This document shows positions 20,836 through 30,234 of a stretch of 64,000 bases of DNA, piece after piece. The stretch is from Opitutia bacterium. GTDB taxonomy: Bacteria; Verrucomicrobiota; Verrucomicrobiia; Opitutales; Opitutaceae. Numbering within the stretch: position 1 is the first letter of the stretch; the number at the start of each line of letters is the position of its first letter. Both the position numbers and the translations under genes were made by a program. The notes beneath the pieces are model-generated. The model worked only from the letters and a program-made list of their open reading frames with translations, was not told the DNA's origin and did no database searches. The stretch covers positions 124,001-188,000 of the forward strand of contig JACRHT010000016.1 in assembly GCA_016217545.1 (NCBI GenBank). The letters are read 5' to 3'.

Positions 20836-21732
20836 TCAGCCGAGCAACGTCAGGGCGATGCCGACGAGCACGCCGAGGACGGCGGGAAGTTTTTGCAGGC
20901 CGTTTTTCTCACCGAAGAACCAGAGTCCGCCAGCGAAGGCCACCAGCGTGCTGCCGCGGCGCAGGCTGGAGACGAGTGAGACGAGAGCGTCGGTATTGCG
21001 CAGCGCGTCGAAGTAGAGGAAGTCCGCCGCGAGCAGGCCGAAGGAGACGAGCAGGATGCTCCAGCGCCAGTGGAACTCGTTGCGCTGCCAAAGGCGGAAT
21101 TTCCACGCCAGCGTGAGCGGCAGGAAGAACGCCACGAGGTAGATCGCGAACCACGCCTGCACCGTGGCGGCCGTGAATCCCTGGCGGTGGAGGAGGAACT
21201 TGTCGTAGAGCCCACTCGACGCGCCGAGCAACGTCCCGAGCACAAGCCAGCCGATCCATTTGTTGCGGTGAAAATGGATGCCCTCGCGCGCGCCAGCGAG
21301 CGCGAGCCCAACGAACGACGCGAGCGTGATGGCGACGCCGAGCAATTCGAGCCTCGAGGGACGCTCCCCGAGCACGAGCAGCGCGCCGCAGAGCGTCCAA
21401 ACTGGGCCGGTCGCGCGAATCGGCGAGGCGATGGAGACGGGCAGGTGTTTGACGGCGAAGTAGCCGCAGATCCACGAGCTGCCGACGAGGACGGACTTCG
21501 CGGCGAGTTGCAGATGCTGGAACGCGGTGAGCGGCGCGACGTGCAGGATCGCGGGGAGGCCGGAGCCGGCGCGGTCGATCGCGATGAGCATGCACCAGAC
21601 GGTGGCGCTGCAGAGGTTGGCGAAGAACAGCACCGGGAGCACCGCGTTGTCGCGCACGGCGTGCTTCGTCCCGAGGTCGTAGAGACCGAGGAAGAAGGCC
21701 GAGAGCAACGTGGCGGCGACCCAGGGAATCAT
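20836..21732 (-). CDS. EamA/DMT-type membrane transporter
   Basis: 298 residues with about ten hydrophobic helices in two halves, the layout of the drug/metabolite transporter superfamily. The second half starts near residue 145 (WIGWLVLGTLLGASSGLYDK). ATG 21732 begins MIPWVAATLLSAFFLGLYD, the first helix. The longer frame to 21828 passes through a REP-like repeat and is rejected. Substrate unknown; relatives export amino acids, nucleosides or drugs, or move sugars. Confidence 0.85.
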   Translation of the reverse strand: MIPWVAATLLSAFFLGLYDLGTKHAVRDNAVLPVLFFANLCSATVWCMLIAIDRAGSGLPAILHVAPLTAFQHLQLAAKSVLVGSSWICGYFAVKHLPVSIASPIRATGPVWTLCGALLVLGERPSRLELLGVAITLASFVGLALAGAREGIHFHRNKWIGWLVLGTLLGASSGLYDKFLLHRQGFTAATVQAWFAIYLVAFFLPLTLAWKFRLWQRNEFHWRWSILLVSFGLLAADFLYFDALRNTDALVSLVSSLRRGSTLVAFAGGLWFFGEKNGLQKLPAVLGVLVGIALTLLG

Positions 21733-21755
21733 GACGAGGCGCGTGCGAAGCGATG

Positions 21756-21828
21756 GTGGTCGCCGACGTCCCGGCGGCGACGAGGGGCGTGCCGCGAGCG
21801 TAGTGCCGACGGGGACGTCGGCGCCCAC
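21756..21828. repeat. REP-like inverted repeat upstream of the EamA gene
   Basis: Arms of 17 bp (21756-21772 and 21812-21828) sharing GCCGACGTCCC, one mismatch. A GTAG at 21800-21803 precedes a compact hairpin GCCGACGGGGACGTCGGC, the canonical layout of a REP unit. Confidence 0.7.
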
Positions 21829-21886
21829 CCGCGCTGCCGCGCGAATTGTTCTGCGTTTTCTTGCGCCGCGGTCTGCTGTTCCGCGC

Positions 21887-24235
21887 TCACTTCTTCTTGT
21901 TCAGCGCGGAGCTGAACCAATCGCTGTTGAGCGACTGCGTGGATTTCGGGAGCGGGGCGGGGCCGCGGTTCATGCCGACGCCAGAAGCAGGACGCGGGCC
22001 GTTGCCACCGCCGGGGCGAGCGCCGGCGGCTTGCGGCGTGCGCGGGCCGAGCTGCGGGTTGCTGCGCATCGAGAGGGCGATGCGCTGGCGCGGGAGATCC
22101 ACTTCGGTGACGGTCACCATGACCTTCTGGCCGGGTTTCACGACTTCGGCGGGCTCCTTCACGAAACTGTCGGCGAGCTGCGAGACGTGCACGAGGCCGT
22201 CTTGGTGCACGCCGACGTCCACGAAGGCGCCGAACGCGGTGACGTTCGTGACGATGCCGGGGAGCTTCATGCCGGGCTTCAAATCCTCGGGCTTGCTCAC
22301 GCCCTCCTGGAAGCTGAACGCCTCGAACTTCTCGCGCGGGTCGCGGCCGGGTTTGGCGAGTTCGGAAAGGATGTCCTTGAGCGTCGGCAGGCCGACGTCG
22401 GCGGTGACGTAGCTCTCAAGCTTGATGCGCTTGCGGAGTTTCTCGTCGCGCATGAGGTCGGCGACGGTCGCGCCGAGGTCGGCGGCCATTTTTTCGACGA
22501 GCGCGTAGCGCTCCGGGTGCACGGCGCTGGCGTCGAGCGGATGCGCGGCGTCGCGGATGCGGAGGAAGCCCGCGGCCTGCTCGAAGGCCTTCGGGCCGAG
22601 GCGCGGGACCTCGAGGAGATCGGCGCGCGACTTGAAGGCGCCCTTTTCGTTGCGCCGCGCGACGATGGCGGCGGCGGTGGCTGCGTTGAGGCCGGAGACG
22701 TAGGAGAGGAGCTGCTTCGAGGCGGTGTTCACCTCGACGCCGACGCCGTTCACGCAGGAGACGACACGGTCGTCGAGCGAGCGCTTGAGGGCGGACTGGT
22801 CCACGTCGTGTTGGTATTGGCCGACGCCGATGGATTTCGGGTCGAGCTTCACGAGTTCGGCGAGCGGGTCCATGAGGCGGCGGCCGATGGAGACGGCGCC
22901 GCGCACGGTGAGATCGTGATCAGGGAACTCTTCGCGGGCGACTTCGCTGGCGGAGTAGATCGACGCGCCGGACTCGTTGACCATGACGACCGGGATCGAC
23001 GCAGGCAGCCCGATGGCGCGGACGAAGGTCTCGGTCTCGCGGCCGGCGGTGCCGTTGCCGATGGCGATGGCCTCGACTTTGAAGAAGTCCACGAAGCCCT
23101 TGAGCTTGTCCTTCGCTTCGGCGGGCGACCGATCGGGGAAGATGACGTCGTTGTGCAGCAGCTTGCCCTGGCGGTCGAGGAGCACGGTTTTGCAGCCGGT
23201 GCGGAAACCCGGGTCGATCGCCATGACTGCGCGCTGGCCGAGCGGCGCGGCGAGGAGGAGTTCGCGGAGGTTTTCCGCGAAGACCTTGATCGCGGCTTCG
23301 TCGGCGCGCTTCTTCGATTCGAGGCGCATCTCGGTTTCCATCGCGGGAGCGAGGAGGCGCTTGAAGGCGTCTTGCGCGGCGAGGCGGACTTGCGAGGCGG
23401 CGGGCGAAGTGTTTTTGGCGAAGTGCAGCTCGACGACGGCCTGCGCGGCGAGTTCGTCGGGCAGCGTGATGCGCATGATGAGGAACGACTCGTTCTCGCC
23501 GCGACGCATCGCGAGGATGCGGTGCGAGGGCGCCTTGGCGAGCGGCTCGCTCCAGTCGAAGTAGTCCTTGAACTTCGCTCCCTCGGTTTCCTTGCCATAC
23601 ATGACCTTCGAGGAAACGACGGCTTGCTCGCGGTAAATGGCGCGGAGCTTCTCGCGCACGGCGGCGTCGTCGCTCATGCGCTCGGCGAGGATGTCGCGCG
23701 CGCCGGCGAGGGCTTCGTCGGCGGTCTCGATCTTGCCCTTGGTGTTCTTGCCGTCGTCGAGCGTGTATTCGTGGCCGACGAGCGCGGCGGCAGCGGCGGC
23801 GATGTCGCTGGCGGGATCTTGCGCCCAGATGAGTTCGGCGAGGGCTTCGAGGCCTTTCTCCTTTGCGATGGTGGCGCGGGTGCGTTTTTTCGGACGGAAG
23901 GGAAGATAAATGTCCTCGAGCGCGGTGAGCGTGTCGGCGGCGCCGAGGGCGGACTTGAGGGCGTCGGTGAGAAGATTGCGCTCCGTGAGCGAGGCGATGA
24001 TGGCGCCGCGGCGGGCGTCCACGGCTTCCATGCGCTCCATGCCGTCGCGGATGGCGGTGACCTGGACTTCGTCGAGTTCGCCGGTGACCTCCTTGCGGTA
24101 GCGGGAGATGAAGGGCACGGTCGCGCCGCCTTTGAGCAGTTCGGCGGTCGAGGCGACTTGATGCACCTTGAGCTTCAGTTCCTCCGCGAGGCGGAGCACA
24201 TGGTCGGGATTGGGAAGAGCCGGAGTGGCGGACAT
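21887..24235 (-). CDS. tex: Tex-like RNA-binding transcription accessory protein
   Basis: 782 residues with the full Tex layout: N-terminal helical region, a YqgF/RNase H-like domain (AIDPGFRTGCKTVLLDRQGK), helix-hairpin-helix segments (SYVSGLNAATAAAIVARRNE; VPRLGPKAFEQAAGFLRI) and a C-terminal S1 domain (GMKLPGIVTNVTAFGAFVDV). The last 60 residues are a Pro/Gly/Arg-rich tail. Tex proteins bind nucleic acid and influence transcription and stress responses. ATG 24235 begins at the conserved N-terminus. Divergent orientation is not seen; it follows the Gre factor gene on the same strand at a distance of 112 bases. Confidence 0.95.
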   Translation of the reverse strand: MSATPALPNPDHVLRLAEELKLKVHQVASTAELLKGGATVPFISRYRKEVTGELDEVQVTAIRDGMERMEAVDARRGAIIASLTERNLLTDALKSALGAADTLTALEDIYLPFRPKKRTRATIAKEKGLEALAELIWAQDPASDIAAAAAALVGHEYTLDDGKNTKGKIETADEALAGARDILAERMSDDAAVREKLRAIYREQAVVSSKVMYGKETEGAKFKDYFDWSEPLAKAPSHRILAMRRGENESFLIMRITLPDELAAQAVVELHFAKNTSPAASQVRLAAQDAFKRLLAPAMETEMRLESKKRADEAAIKVFAENLRELLLAAPLGQRAVMAIDPGFRTGCKTVLLDRQGKLLHNDVIFPDRSPAEAKDKLKGFVDFFKVEAIAIGNGTAGRETETFVRAIGLPASIPVVMVNESGASIYSASEVAREEFPDHDLTVRGAVSIGRRLMDPLAELVKLDPKSIGVGQYQHDVDQSALKRSLDDRVVSCVNGVGVEVNTASKQLLSYVSGLNAATAAAIVARRNEKGAFKSRADLLEVPRLGPKAFEQAAGFLRIRDAAHPLDASAVHPERYALVEKMAADLGATVADLMRDEKLRKRIKLESYVTADVGLPTLKDILSELAKPGRDPREKFEAFSFQEGVSKPEDLKPGMKLPGIVTNVTAFGAFVDVGVHQDGLVHVSQLADSFVKEPAEVVKPGQKVMVTVTEVDLPRQRIALSMRSNPQLGPRTPQAAGARPGGGNGPRPASGVGMNRGPAPLPKSTQSLNSDWFSSALNKKK

Positions 24236-24347
24236 GCGGGAAAAGCGCTGAGTTGACCTCGCGCTCTCCGCGTCGGGCAACGGAAAAGTCCCGGCGATGC
24301 TATTTCGCTCGCGTCAGGCGCGGGCAGATGCTCGCGCGCGGGACGCG

Positions 24348-24827
24348 TCAGGTGACCGAGGCGATTTGATTTTCGGTCCTGCGACCGCCGACATCGAGCA
24401 TCAGGGAATCGCCCTGCTTGCGGCCGAGCAGCTGGCGGCCGAGCGGCGATTGCGGCGTGACGACCATCACGGTCTTGCCGTCGACGTCGATCTCGGTGCC
24501 ACCGGCGCGCGGGCCGATGAAGTAGCGGGAAAGAGCTCCCTTGTTTTCGAGGACAACGAGCGCGCCGAGTCCGATCGGATCGGCGGCGGAAAAGTCGCGT
24601 GGCGCGAGCGCGCGGAATTGGGCGAGAGCCTGCGCGGCTTCCTCGGCGGCCTTCGACTGACCGTGGGCGAGGTAGGAAGCCTCGAGGCCGCGCGTGTCGT
24701 ATTTGTCCTCGGCCTTGTTCTCGTCGTCGGTCGCCTCGGCGTGCGTGGCGAGGGCGGCTTTGGTCATCGCCTCGACCTCGGCCGAGAGGTGCGCGATGAG
24801 TTGTTCGAGCAAGGCACGTTTGGTCAT
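24348..24827 (-). CDS. GreA/GreB-family transcript cleavage factor
   Basis: 159 residues. The N-terminal 75 are helical with an acidic tip around ATDDENKAEDKYD, and the C-terminal half is the FKBP-like Gre domain (GTEIDVDGKTVMVVTPQSPLG and GRKQGDSL). Gre factors enter the secondary channel of RNA polymerase and stimulate cleavage of backtracked RNA. The acidic tip is slightly different from classical GreA, so a GreB-like or Gre-related role is possible. The start MTKRALLEQLIAHLSAEVEA at 24827 sits 22 bases after the FMN reductase stop at 24850. Confidence 0.85.
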   Translation of the reverse strand: MTKRALLEQLIAHLSAEVEAMTKAALATHAEATDDENKAEDKYDTRGLEASYLAHGQSKAAEEAAQALAQFRALAPRDFSAADPIGLGALVVLENKGALSRYFIGPRAGGTEIDVDGKTVMVVTPQSPLGRQLLGRKQGDSLMLDVGGRRTENQIASVT

Positions 24828-24849
24828 GCGTGGGGGTAAGCGGGGAATT

Positions 24850-25392
24850 TCACTCGGCAATCCCGGCGCGTCGAGCGCGGATTGCGGCGGCGAGTCGCCC
24901 CAGGCCGGCGCGGATGGGAGCGGCGCAGGCGGGGTCGGTTGCCGGGTCGAATCCTTCGGGGATGCGGCCGCGGAGATTGACGGCGATGGCGGCCTCCGGG
25001 CGGAAGTCGGCCGAGATGGCGCGCAGCACCTCTTCGAGCGCCGGGCCGGAATAGATCGACAGCGGCGAGGCATGCAGGATGGCGACGGGCTTGCCCACGA
25101 TCTCGATGCCGCCGACGAGCCAATCGAGCGCGTTTTTCAGCGTGCCGGGGATGCTGTGGGCGTATTCGGGCGTGCTGAACAGCAGGCCGTCGGCGCGGTC
25201 AACGGCGGCGCGCCAGTGCGCGACAGCGGCATGCGGCACGTCTTCGATATCGGGGTTGAAGTGAGGCAGGGCGCCGATGCCCTCGAACAATTCGAGCGCG
25301 CAATCGGGAGGCGCAAGGCGAGCGGCGGCGCGGAGGAGAAGCGTGTTGGACGAGGCGGCGCGCAGGCTGCCGGAGACGGCGAGGATTCTCAT
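24850..25392 (-). CDS. NADPH-dependent FMN reductase family protein
   Basis: 180 residues, flavodoxin-like fold. The phosphate-binding segment MRILAVSGSLRAASSNTLLL at the N-terminus and TPEYAHSIPGTLKNALDW in the middle are family hallmarks. These enzymes reduce FMN or quinones, azo dyes or chromate with NAD(P)H. ATG 25392 is the family start. It lies ten bases downstream of the asparaginase stop and just upstream of the Gre gene, so the three may form one transcript. Confidence 0.9.
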   Translation of the reverse strand: MRILAVSGSLRAASSNTLLLRAAARLAPPDCALELFEGIGALPHFNPDIEDVPHAAVAHWRAAVDRADGLLFSTPEYAHSIPGTLKNALDWLVGGIEIVGKPVAILHASPLSIYSGPALEEVLRAISADFRPEAAIAVNLRGRIPEGFDPATDPACAAPIRAGLGRLAAAIRARRAGIAE

Positions 25393-25402
25393 GCGCGGAG
25401 GC

Positions 25403-26482
25403 TCAACGCGGCTCGTCGCCGTAGATGGCAACGACGGGCGGCTGGCCGGCGACACGGTAGGCGCGATACATCCCCTCGGAATTGAAGTCGGTCATCACGT
25501 TGCCGCGCGCGTCGATGCCGATGACGCCGCCGTCGCCACCGAGCGTGGCGACTTTGGCGAGCGTCGCGGCGGCGGCCGGGCGGAGGGCTTTGCCGGCGTA
25601 TTCCATTTGCGCGGAGATGTCGTGGGCGACGTTGGCGCGGATGAAGAATTCGCCCCAGCCGGTCGAGCTGATCGCGCACGTCGCGTTGTTGGCGTAGGTG
25701 CCGGCGCCGATGACGGGGACGTCGCCGACGCGGCCGAATTTCTTGTTCGTCATCCCGCCGGTGGAAGTGCCGGCGGCGAGGTTGCCGTGCTGGTCGAGGG
25801 CGACGCAGCCGACGGTGCCGTATTTCTGCTCGTGGATGAAATGCAGGTCGTCGCGCACGCCCGGCGACGTGAGGTCGAGCGGGACGGCAGCGGTGCCATT
25901 GTCCTTGCGCGACTCGAGCTGCTTGGCGCGCTCGAGCTGTTTGCGGCGGAAGTCGGTTTGGAAATACTCGTTGGGAACGTTCTCGTAGCCGAGCGACCAC
26001 GCGAATTTTTCCGCGCCTTCGCCGATGAGGAAGACGTGCTTGGATTTCTCCATGACGTCGCGCGCGAGATGGAGCGGGTTCCTGATGTGGCGGATTCCGG
26101 CGACGGCGCCGGCTTGGAGCGTGGCGCCGTTCATGATCGAGGCGTCCATTTCGCAAAAGCCGTCGGCGTTGAGCACGGCACCCTTGCCGGCGTTGAAGAG
26201 CGGCGAATCCTCCATAACCGTGACGGCGGCGATGACCGCATCGAGGGACGTGCCGCCGCGCTCGAGGACGGCGTAACCGGCGTCGAGGGCTTGCTGGAGC
26301 GTGGCGCGGTATTGGGCGTCGAGCTCGGGCGACATGGCCTTGCGCTCGATGACGCCCGCGCCGCCGTGGATGACGAGGCCGTAGGGCTTCATGGGGGAGG
26401 CGGTCGATGAGGGTTGGGCGGAAGCGGGGGCGGTGGCGGCCAGCGCGAACGCGGTGAAGGATAGGGCGAGCGTGAGCTTCAT
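25403..26482 (-). CDS. Isoaspartyl peptidase / L-asparaginase (Ntn-hydrolase, type 2), exported
   Basis: 359 residues. Signal peptide MKLTLALSFTAFALAATAPA, then GLVIHGGAGVIERKAMS, the conserved start of the mature alpha chain, and the autocleavage site at GTVGCVALDQHGNLAAGTST, where the Thr becomes the N-terminal nucleophile. GDVPVIGAGTYANN is also typical. It hydrolyses L-asparagine and beta-aspartyl dipeptides, clearing isoaspartyl damage. The signal peptide indicates a periplasmic location, common in Gram-negative members of this group. ATG 26482. Confidence 0.92.
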   Translation of the reverse strand: MKLTLALSFTAFALAATAPASAQPSSTASPMKPYGLVIHGGAGVIERKAMSPELDAQYRATLQQALDAGYAVLERGGTSLDAVIAAVTVMEDSPLFNAGKGAVLNADGFCEMDASIMNGATLQAGAVAGIRHIRNPLHLARDVMEKSKHVFLIGEGAEKFAWSLGYENVPNEYFQTDFRRKQLERAKQLESRKDNGTAAVPLDLTSPGVRDDLHFIHEQKYGTVGCVALDQHGNLAAGTSTGGMTNKKFGRVGDVPVIGAGTYANNATCAISSTGWGEFFIRANVAHDISAQMEYAGKALRPAAAATLAKVATLGGDGGVIGIDARGNVMTDFNSEGMYRAYRVAGQPPVVAIYGDEPR

Positions 26483-26493
26483 TGTGGATCGCG

Positions 26494-26511
26494 GCGCGGC
26501 GGTAGCCGCGC
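26494..26511. repeat. Small REP-like hairpin between asparaginase and S9 peptidase genes
   Basis: A 7-bp stem GCGCGGC/GCCGCGC with a GGTA loop, flanked by a GC-rich CCCTCC. It fills the short gap between two co-directional genes. Confidence 0.45.
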
Positions 26512-26519
26512 CCTCCAAG

Positions 26520-28622
26520 TCAGCGGGCGAGGCCGAGCGCGCTCAGGAAGAACGCGTAGTCGCGCGCGGTGTCGTGCAGGGCATCGTAACGGCCGGACGC
26601 GCCGCCGTGGCCGGCGCCGAAGTTGGTGTGGATGAGCGTGGCGTTGCCCTTCGCGTGGTCGAGCGTGCGCAGTTTCGCGAGGTATTTGGCACCTTCCCAA
26701 TACGGGACCTGGCTGTCGTAGAAGGAGACGTTGACGAGGACGTTGGGGTAGGAGGCCGGCTTCAGGTTGTCGTAGGGGCTGTAGGCGCGCATCCAGAGGT
26801 ATTGCTCGCGGATGTTCGGGTTGCCCCACTCGACGTATTCCTCGGTGGTGAGCGGGAGCGAGGCGTCGAGCATGGTGTTGAGGACGTCGACGAACGGCAC
26901 GACGACGAGCGCGGCCTTGAACAGATCGGGACGCTGGTTGAGCACGGCGCCCATGAGAAGGCCGCCGGCGCTGCCGCCGGAGGTGACGAGCTGTTGCGGC
27001 GTGGTCCACTTGTTGTCCACGAGCCATTGGGCGCAGTCCACGAAGTCGTTGAACGTGGTCATCTTTTTGTCCATGCGGCCGGCTTCGCGCCATTCCTCGC
27101 CGAGTTCGCCGCCGCCGCGAATGTGCGCGATGGCGAAGATCATGCCGCGATCCAGCAAGCTGAGACGGTTGGCGCTAAATGTGATCGGCATGCTGATGCC
27201 GTAGGAGCCGTAGCCGTAGAGGTGGAAGGGCTGCGGCTGGGCGCGGTCGAGGTCGGCGCGGTAGACGATCGAGAGTGGCACCTTCACGCCGTCGCGCATG
27301 GTGGCCCAAACGCGCTCGGCGCGGTAGTTCTTCGGGTCGAAGCCGCCGAGCACTTCCTGTTGCTTGATGAGCTTGCGTTCGCCGGTCGCGAGGTTGGCCG
27401 CGAAGGTCGAGCGCGGACGCACCATCGACTGGTATTCGAAGCGGAATTCGTCGGTGTCGTAGTTCCAGTTCGAGGCCGACGAGACTTCGTAGGCGGCCTC
27501 GGGCATCGCGAGGCGCGAGGATTGCCCGGTGGCGAAATTGAAGACGCGGAGATGCGGCAGGCCGTTCTCGCGTTCCTCGACCACCATGTAGCGGGCGAAC
27601 GGCGTGAGGCCTTCGATCTTCACGGCGGGATTGTGCGGGATGACGTCCTCGAGTTGCGCGGGATGGGATTCGGGCGCGCGAGCGACCTTGTAGTTCTTCG
27701 CGTCGCGGTTGGTGACGAAGTAGAAATGCTCGCCGTGGTGCTCCGGGTAGACCTTCACGTTCTCGGTGCGTGGGAGCAGCGACTGGAAATTGCCGGTGGC
27801 GTCGTCGGCGCGGAGCGCGAAGGCCTCGGACGTGATCTTGCTCTCGGCGGAGCTGAAGAGCCAGCGGCCGTCCTGCGACTTGGCGACGTCGATGTTGAAC
27901 AACTCGTCGGCTTCGGTGCGGAGCAGTTCGTGGCGCGCGGTGCTGAGCGTCCAGCGGTGGAGTTTGTCGGAGCGTTTCGCGTCGTTCTCCGTGACGTAGT
28001 AGAGGACGTCGTGGCCGGCGCCCCACTCGAGATCGGAGACCTTGCCGATTTGCTGCGGGATGAGCTGCTTGGTGGCGAGGTCCATGACGAAGACCTCGTA
28101 TTGGCGGTAACCGGTCCAATCGATCGAGTAGGCGAGGCGCGCGCCGTCGTCGCTCACGCGGTAGTGGCCGACGGCGACGTAGGGTTTGCCTTCGCCGAGC
28201 TTGTTCAGGTCGAGGAGAACTTCCTCCGTCGCGCCGGGCTTGTCCGCGACGCGGCAGAAGATCGGATACTGCTTATCCTTTTCGGTGCGGGTGTAGTAGA
28301 GCCAGCCGAGGTAGGGGACTTTGGCGCCGGTGTCGTCCTCCTTGATGCGACCGCGCATCTCCTTGAAGAGCGCCGCGCGCAGCTCCTTCGCGGGCGCGAG
28401 CACGGACTCGGTGTAGGCGTTTTCCTGTTCGAGGTAGGTTTTGACCTCGGGGTTGTCCTTCTCGCGCAGCCAGAAGTAGTCGTCGATCCGCTTGTCCTCG
28501 TGGACGGTCACGTCCTTCGGCTTTTTCGCCGCGACCGGCGGCTTGGGCGTGGCGAGGTCGAACTGGGCGGACAACGGAGCAGCGAGCATAAGGGACAGGA
28601 CGAGGACGGTGGGGACTTTCAT
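26520..28622 (-). CDS. S9 family prolyl oligopeptidase (oligopeptidase B-like), exported
   Basis: 700 residues. Signal peptide MKVPTVLVLSLMLAAPLSAQ, N-terminal seven-bladed propeller, C-terminal alpha/beta-hydrolase. The serine lies in GGSAGGLLMG, the Asp in VSFYDSQVPYWEGAK, and the His in FGAGHGGASGR. IRGGGELGEEWREAGRM is the S9A block typical of oligopeptidase B, which cuts after basic residues in short peptides. The Glu pairs that set Arg/Lys preference were not checked. A periplasmic role in peptide breakdown is likely. ATG 28622 restores the signal peptide. Confidence 0.92.
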   Translation of the reverse strand: MKVPTVLVLSLMLAAPLSAQFDLATPKPPVAAKKPKDVTVHEDKRIDDYFWLREKDNPEVKTYLEQENAYTESVLAPAKELRAALFKEMRGRIKEDDTGAKVPYLGWLYYTRTEKDKQYPIFCRVADKPGATEEVLLDLNKLGEGKPYVAVGHYRVSDDGARLAYSIDWTGYRQYEVFVMDLATKQLIPQQIGKVSDLEWGAGHDVLYYVTENDAKRSDKLHRWTLSTARHELLRTEADELFNIDVAKSQDGRWLFSSAESKITSEAFALRADDATGNFQSLLPRTENVKVYPEHHGEHFYFVTNRDAKNYKVARAPESHPAQLEDVIPHNPAVKIEGLTPFARYMVVEERENGLPHLRVFNFATGQSSRLAMPEAAYEVSSASNWNYDTDEFRFEYQSMVRPRSTFAANLATGERKLIKQQEVLGGFDPKNYRAERVWATMRDGVKVPLSIVYRADLDRAQPQPFHLYGYGSYGISMPITFSANRLSLLDRGMIFAIAHIRGGGELGEEWREAGRMDKKMTTFNDFVDCAQWLVDNKWTTPQQLVTSGGSAGGLLMGAVLNQRPDLFKAALVVVPFVDVLNTMLDASLPLTTEEYVEWGNPNIREQYLWMRAYSPYDNLKPASYPNVLVNVSFYDSQVPYWEGAKYLAKLRTLDHAKGNATLIHTNFGAGHGGASGRYDALHDTARDYAFFLSALGLAR

Positions 28623-28656
28623 GCGTAGAAAAGGAAGCCGGGGCCAGGGCACCGGC

Positions 28657-29400
28657 TCAACGGGCGGCGCCCGGGGACTTGGGCAACTGGATGCGGTTGG
28701 CCAGCTCGACGAGTCGCGCGCGCAGGATTTCGTTTTCCTGCTCGGGTGTCTTTTGAAAGGCGGAGCGCTGCGTGACGCGCTCGGCGAGCTCGGCGGTGAG
28801 GATGAAAATATTGTTGTTCTGGACGAACAGCAGCGTGCCGCGCTTGGCGACGGCGGGGGCGTTCACCGGGCCTTCGAGGACGCTGGCGCGCGCCTCGAAC
28901 ACAGAGCCGCCGGGGAGCAGCGAGAACACGAAAAGCGCGCCGTCGCGCAGTTGCGGACTGTAGAGGCTGGCCTCATTCGTCGAGCGCGGGAACCGCTGCG
29001 CGAAATCCGGGAAGACGAAATCCTTGAAGAAATACTCCAGATAGTCGCGGATGCCGCGGGTCTCGAGTTCCCACTTGTTCGACAGATCGAGCGGGAAGCA
29101 CGCCACGCTGACATGCGTGCTCACGGGGTCGTCGAAGGTGACGACGTTCTCGGTGTCGTGGATCTGGCCGCCCAGCTCGGGCAAAACCGGGATCGTCATG
29201 CGGAAGCGGTTGCCGGGCGCGACGTAGGTCGTGCCTTTGACTTCGCCGTAGAGCGAGGGCGGCGGCGTCGCCACCTGGGCGCGCGCCGCGGCAAGGGCGA
29301 GCAGGCCGAAGCAGCAGGCGGCGAGGCGGCAGATGCGCGGGGGAACAACCACGAGGTCGCAGAATGTGCGGGCGCGGAGCGGAATTTCAAGCGCGGGCAT
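28657..29400 (-). CDS. Hypothetical exported protein
   Basis: 247 residues, not recognised. The N-terminus is hydrophobic after a short leader (RLAACCFGLLALAAARA), consistent with a signal peptide, so the true start may be a GTG inside the leader rather than the ATG at 29400. The mature part is a beta-rich fold with LYGEVKGTTYVAPGNRFRMT near the start, FVQNNNIFILTAE in the middle, and an amphipathic helical tail. It is placed six bases downstream of rsmA (stop at 29407) on the same strand. Confidence 0.75.
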   Translation of the reverse strand: MPALEIPLRARTFCDLVVVPPRICRLAACCFGLLALAAARAQVATPPPSLYGEVKGTTYVAPGNRFRMTIPVLPELGGQIHDTENVVTFDDPVSTHVSVACFPLDLSNKWELETRGIRDYLEYFFKDFVFPDFAQRFPRSTNEASLYSPQLRDGALFVFSLLPGGSVFEARASVLEGPVNAPAVAKRGTLLFVQNNNIFILTAELAERVTQRSAFQKTPEQENEILRARLVELANRIQLPKSPGAAR

Positions 29401-29406
29401 GGGCCC

Positions 29407-30231
29407 TTAGACGCTCAGTCGCTGCCAGAGTGCCACGGGAATCTGCTCCGGGCGCGCGCGGAAATCGAGTCCGGCCTCCGGCAGGAGCGCCAGCCAGGCG
29501 GCGCCGCCGTCGGGCAGCTTGCCGCGCAGGAGCGAGCCGATCTGTTTGCGGCGTTGCTGAAAGCACTCGCGGATCAGGCGCTTCACCGCCGGCGCGAAGA
29601 TGAACGGCTCGGGGCGCCGGACGAGGTTGAGCAGGTAAGATTCGACGTCGGGCGCCGGGTAGAAGCACGTCGCGGGAACTTTGTGGCCGGGGTCGGCCGT
29701 GAATGAGGATTGGATGAAGATCGAGATCGCGCCGAATTGCTTTGTGCCGGGCGACGCGACGTAGCGCTGTGCCGCCTCCTGCTGGAGCATGAGCACCATG
29801 CGCTGCGGCAGCGGACCGCCGAGCACGGCGTCCATCCACGGCGTGGAAATCGCGTAGGGCAGGTTGGCGACGATCTTGAAACTCGCCGCGCGCTCGGGCG
29901 GCAGACCGGCGATCGGGTGTTCGACCGCGTCCTCCTCGATGAGGTGCAGCTTGCCGGGATGCTCAACGGCGAGCGTGCCGCGAAGGTGCGCCGCCATCGT
30001 CGCGTCCTTCTCCACCGCAAAAACCTCCGCGCCCGCCGCGAGCAGCGCCGAGGTGAGCGTGCCGAGACCGGGGCCAACCTCGACCACGGTGTCACCGGGC
30101 GCGACGGCGCCGAGTTCGACCGACTTGCGGACGATGTTACCGTCGATGAGGTAATTCTGGCCGAGGAAGCGCTTCGGCGAGTGGCCGAGGCGCGCGAGCA
30201 ATTCGCGGGTGCCGGTGAGCGTGAGCGGCAT
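29407..30231 (-). CDS. rsmA: 16S rRNA (adenine1518/1519-N6)-dimethyltransferase
   Basis: 274 residues. SAM-binding VVEVGPGLGTLTSALL and the catalytic NLPYAIST block are both intact, as are the N-terminal KRFLGQNYLIDGNIV and the C-terminal helical domain. It dimethylates two adjacent adenosines near the 3-prime end of 16S rRNA. Also known as KsgA; loss gives kasugamycin resistance. Three bases separate its start from the stop of the DUF5069 gene, which lies upstream on the same strand. Confidence 0.95.
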   Translation of the reverse strand: MPLTLTGTRELLARLGHSPKRFLGQNYLIDGNIVRKSVELGAVAPGDTVVEVGPGLGTLTSALLAAGAEVFAVEKDATMAAHLRGTLAVEHPGKLHLIEEDAVEHPIAGLPPERAASFKIVANLPYAISTPWMDAVLGGPLPQRMVLMLQQEAAQRYVASPGTKQFGAISIFIQSSFTADPGHKVPATCFYPAPDVESYLLNLVRRPEPFIFAPAVKRLIRECFQQRRKQIGSLLRGKLPDGGAAWLALLPEAGLDFRARPEQIPVALWQRLSV

Positions 30232-30234
30232 GCC

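Noticed and set aside
21710-24256. An 848-residue open frame antisense to tex
   Set aside because: It is a shadow of tex. Its residue composition is the high-GC pattern (Arg, Gly, Val, Glu, Asp) without family motifs.
26391-28628. A 745-residue open frame antisense to the S9 peptidase and asparaginase genes
   Set aside because: Same reason: the opposite strand encodes complete enzymes with catalytic residues.
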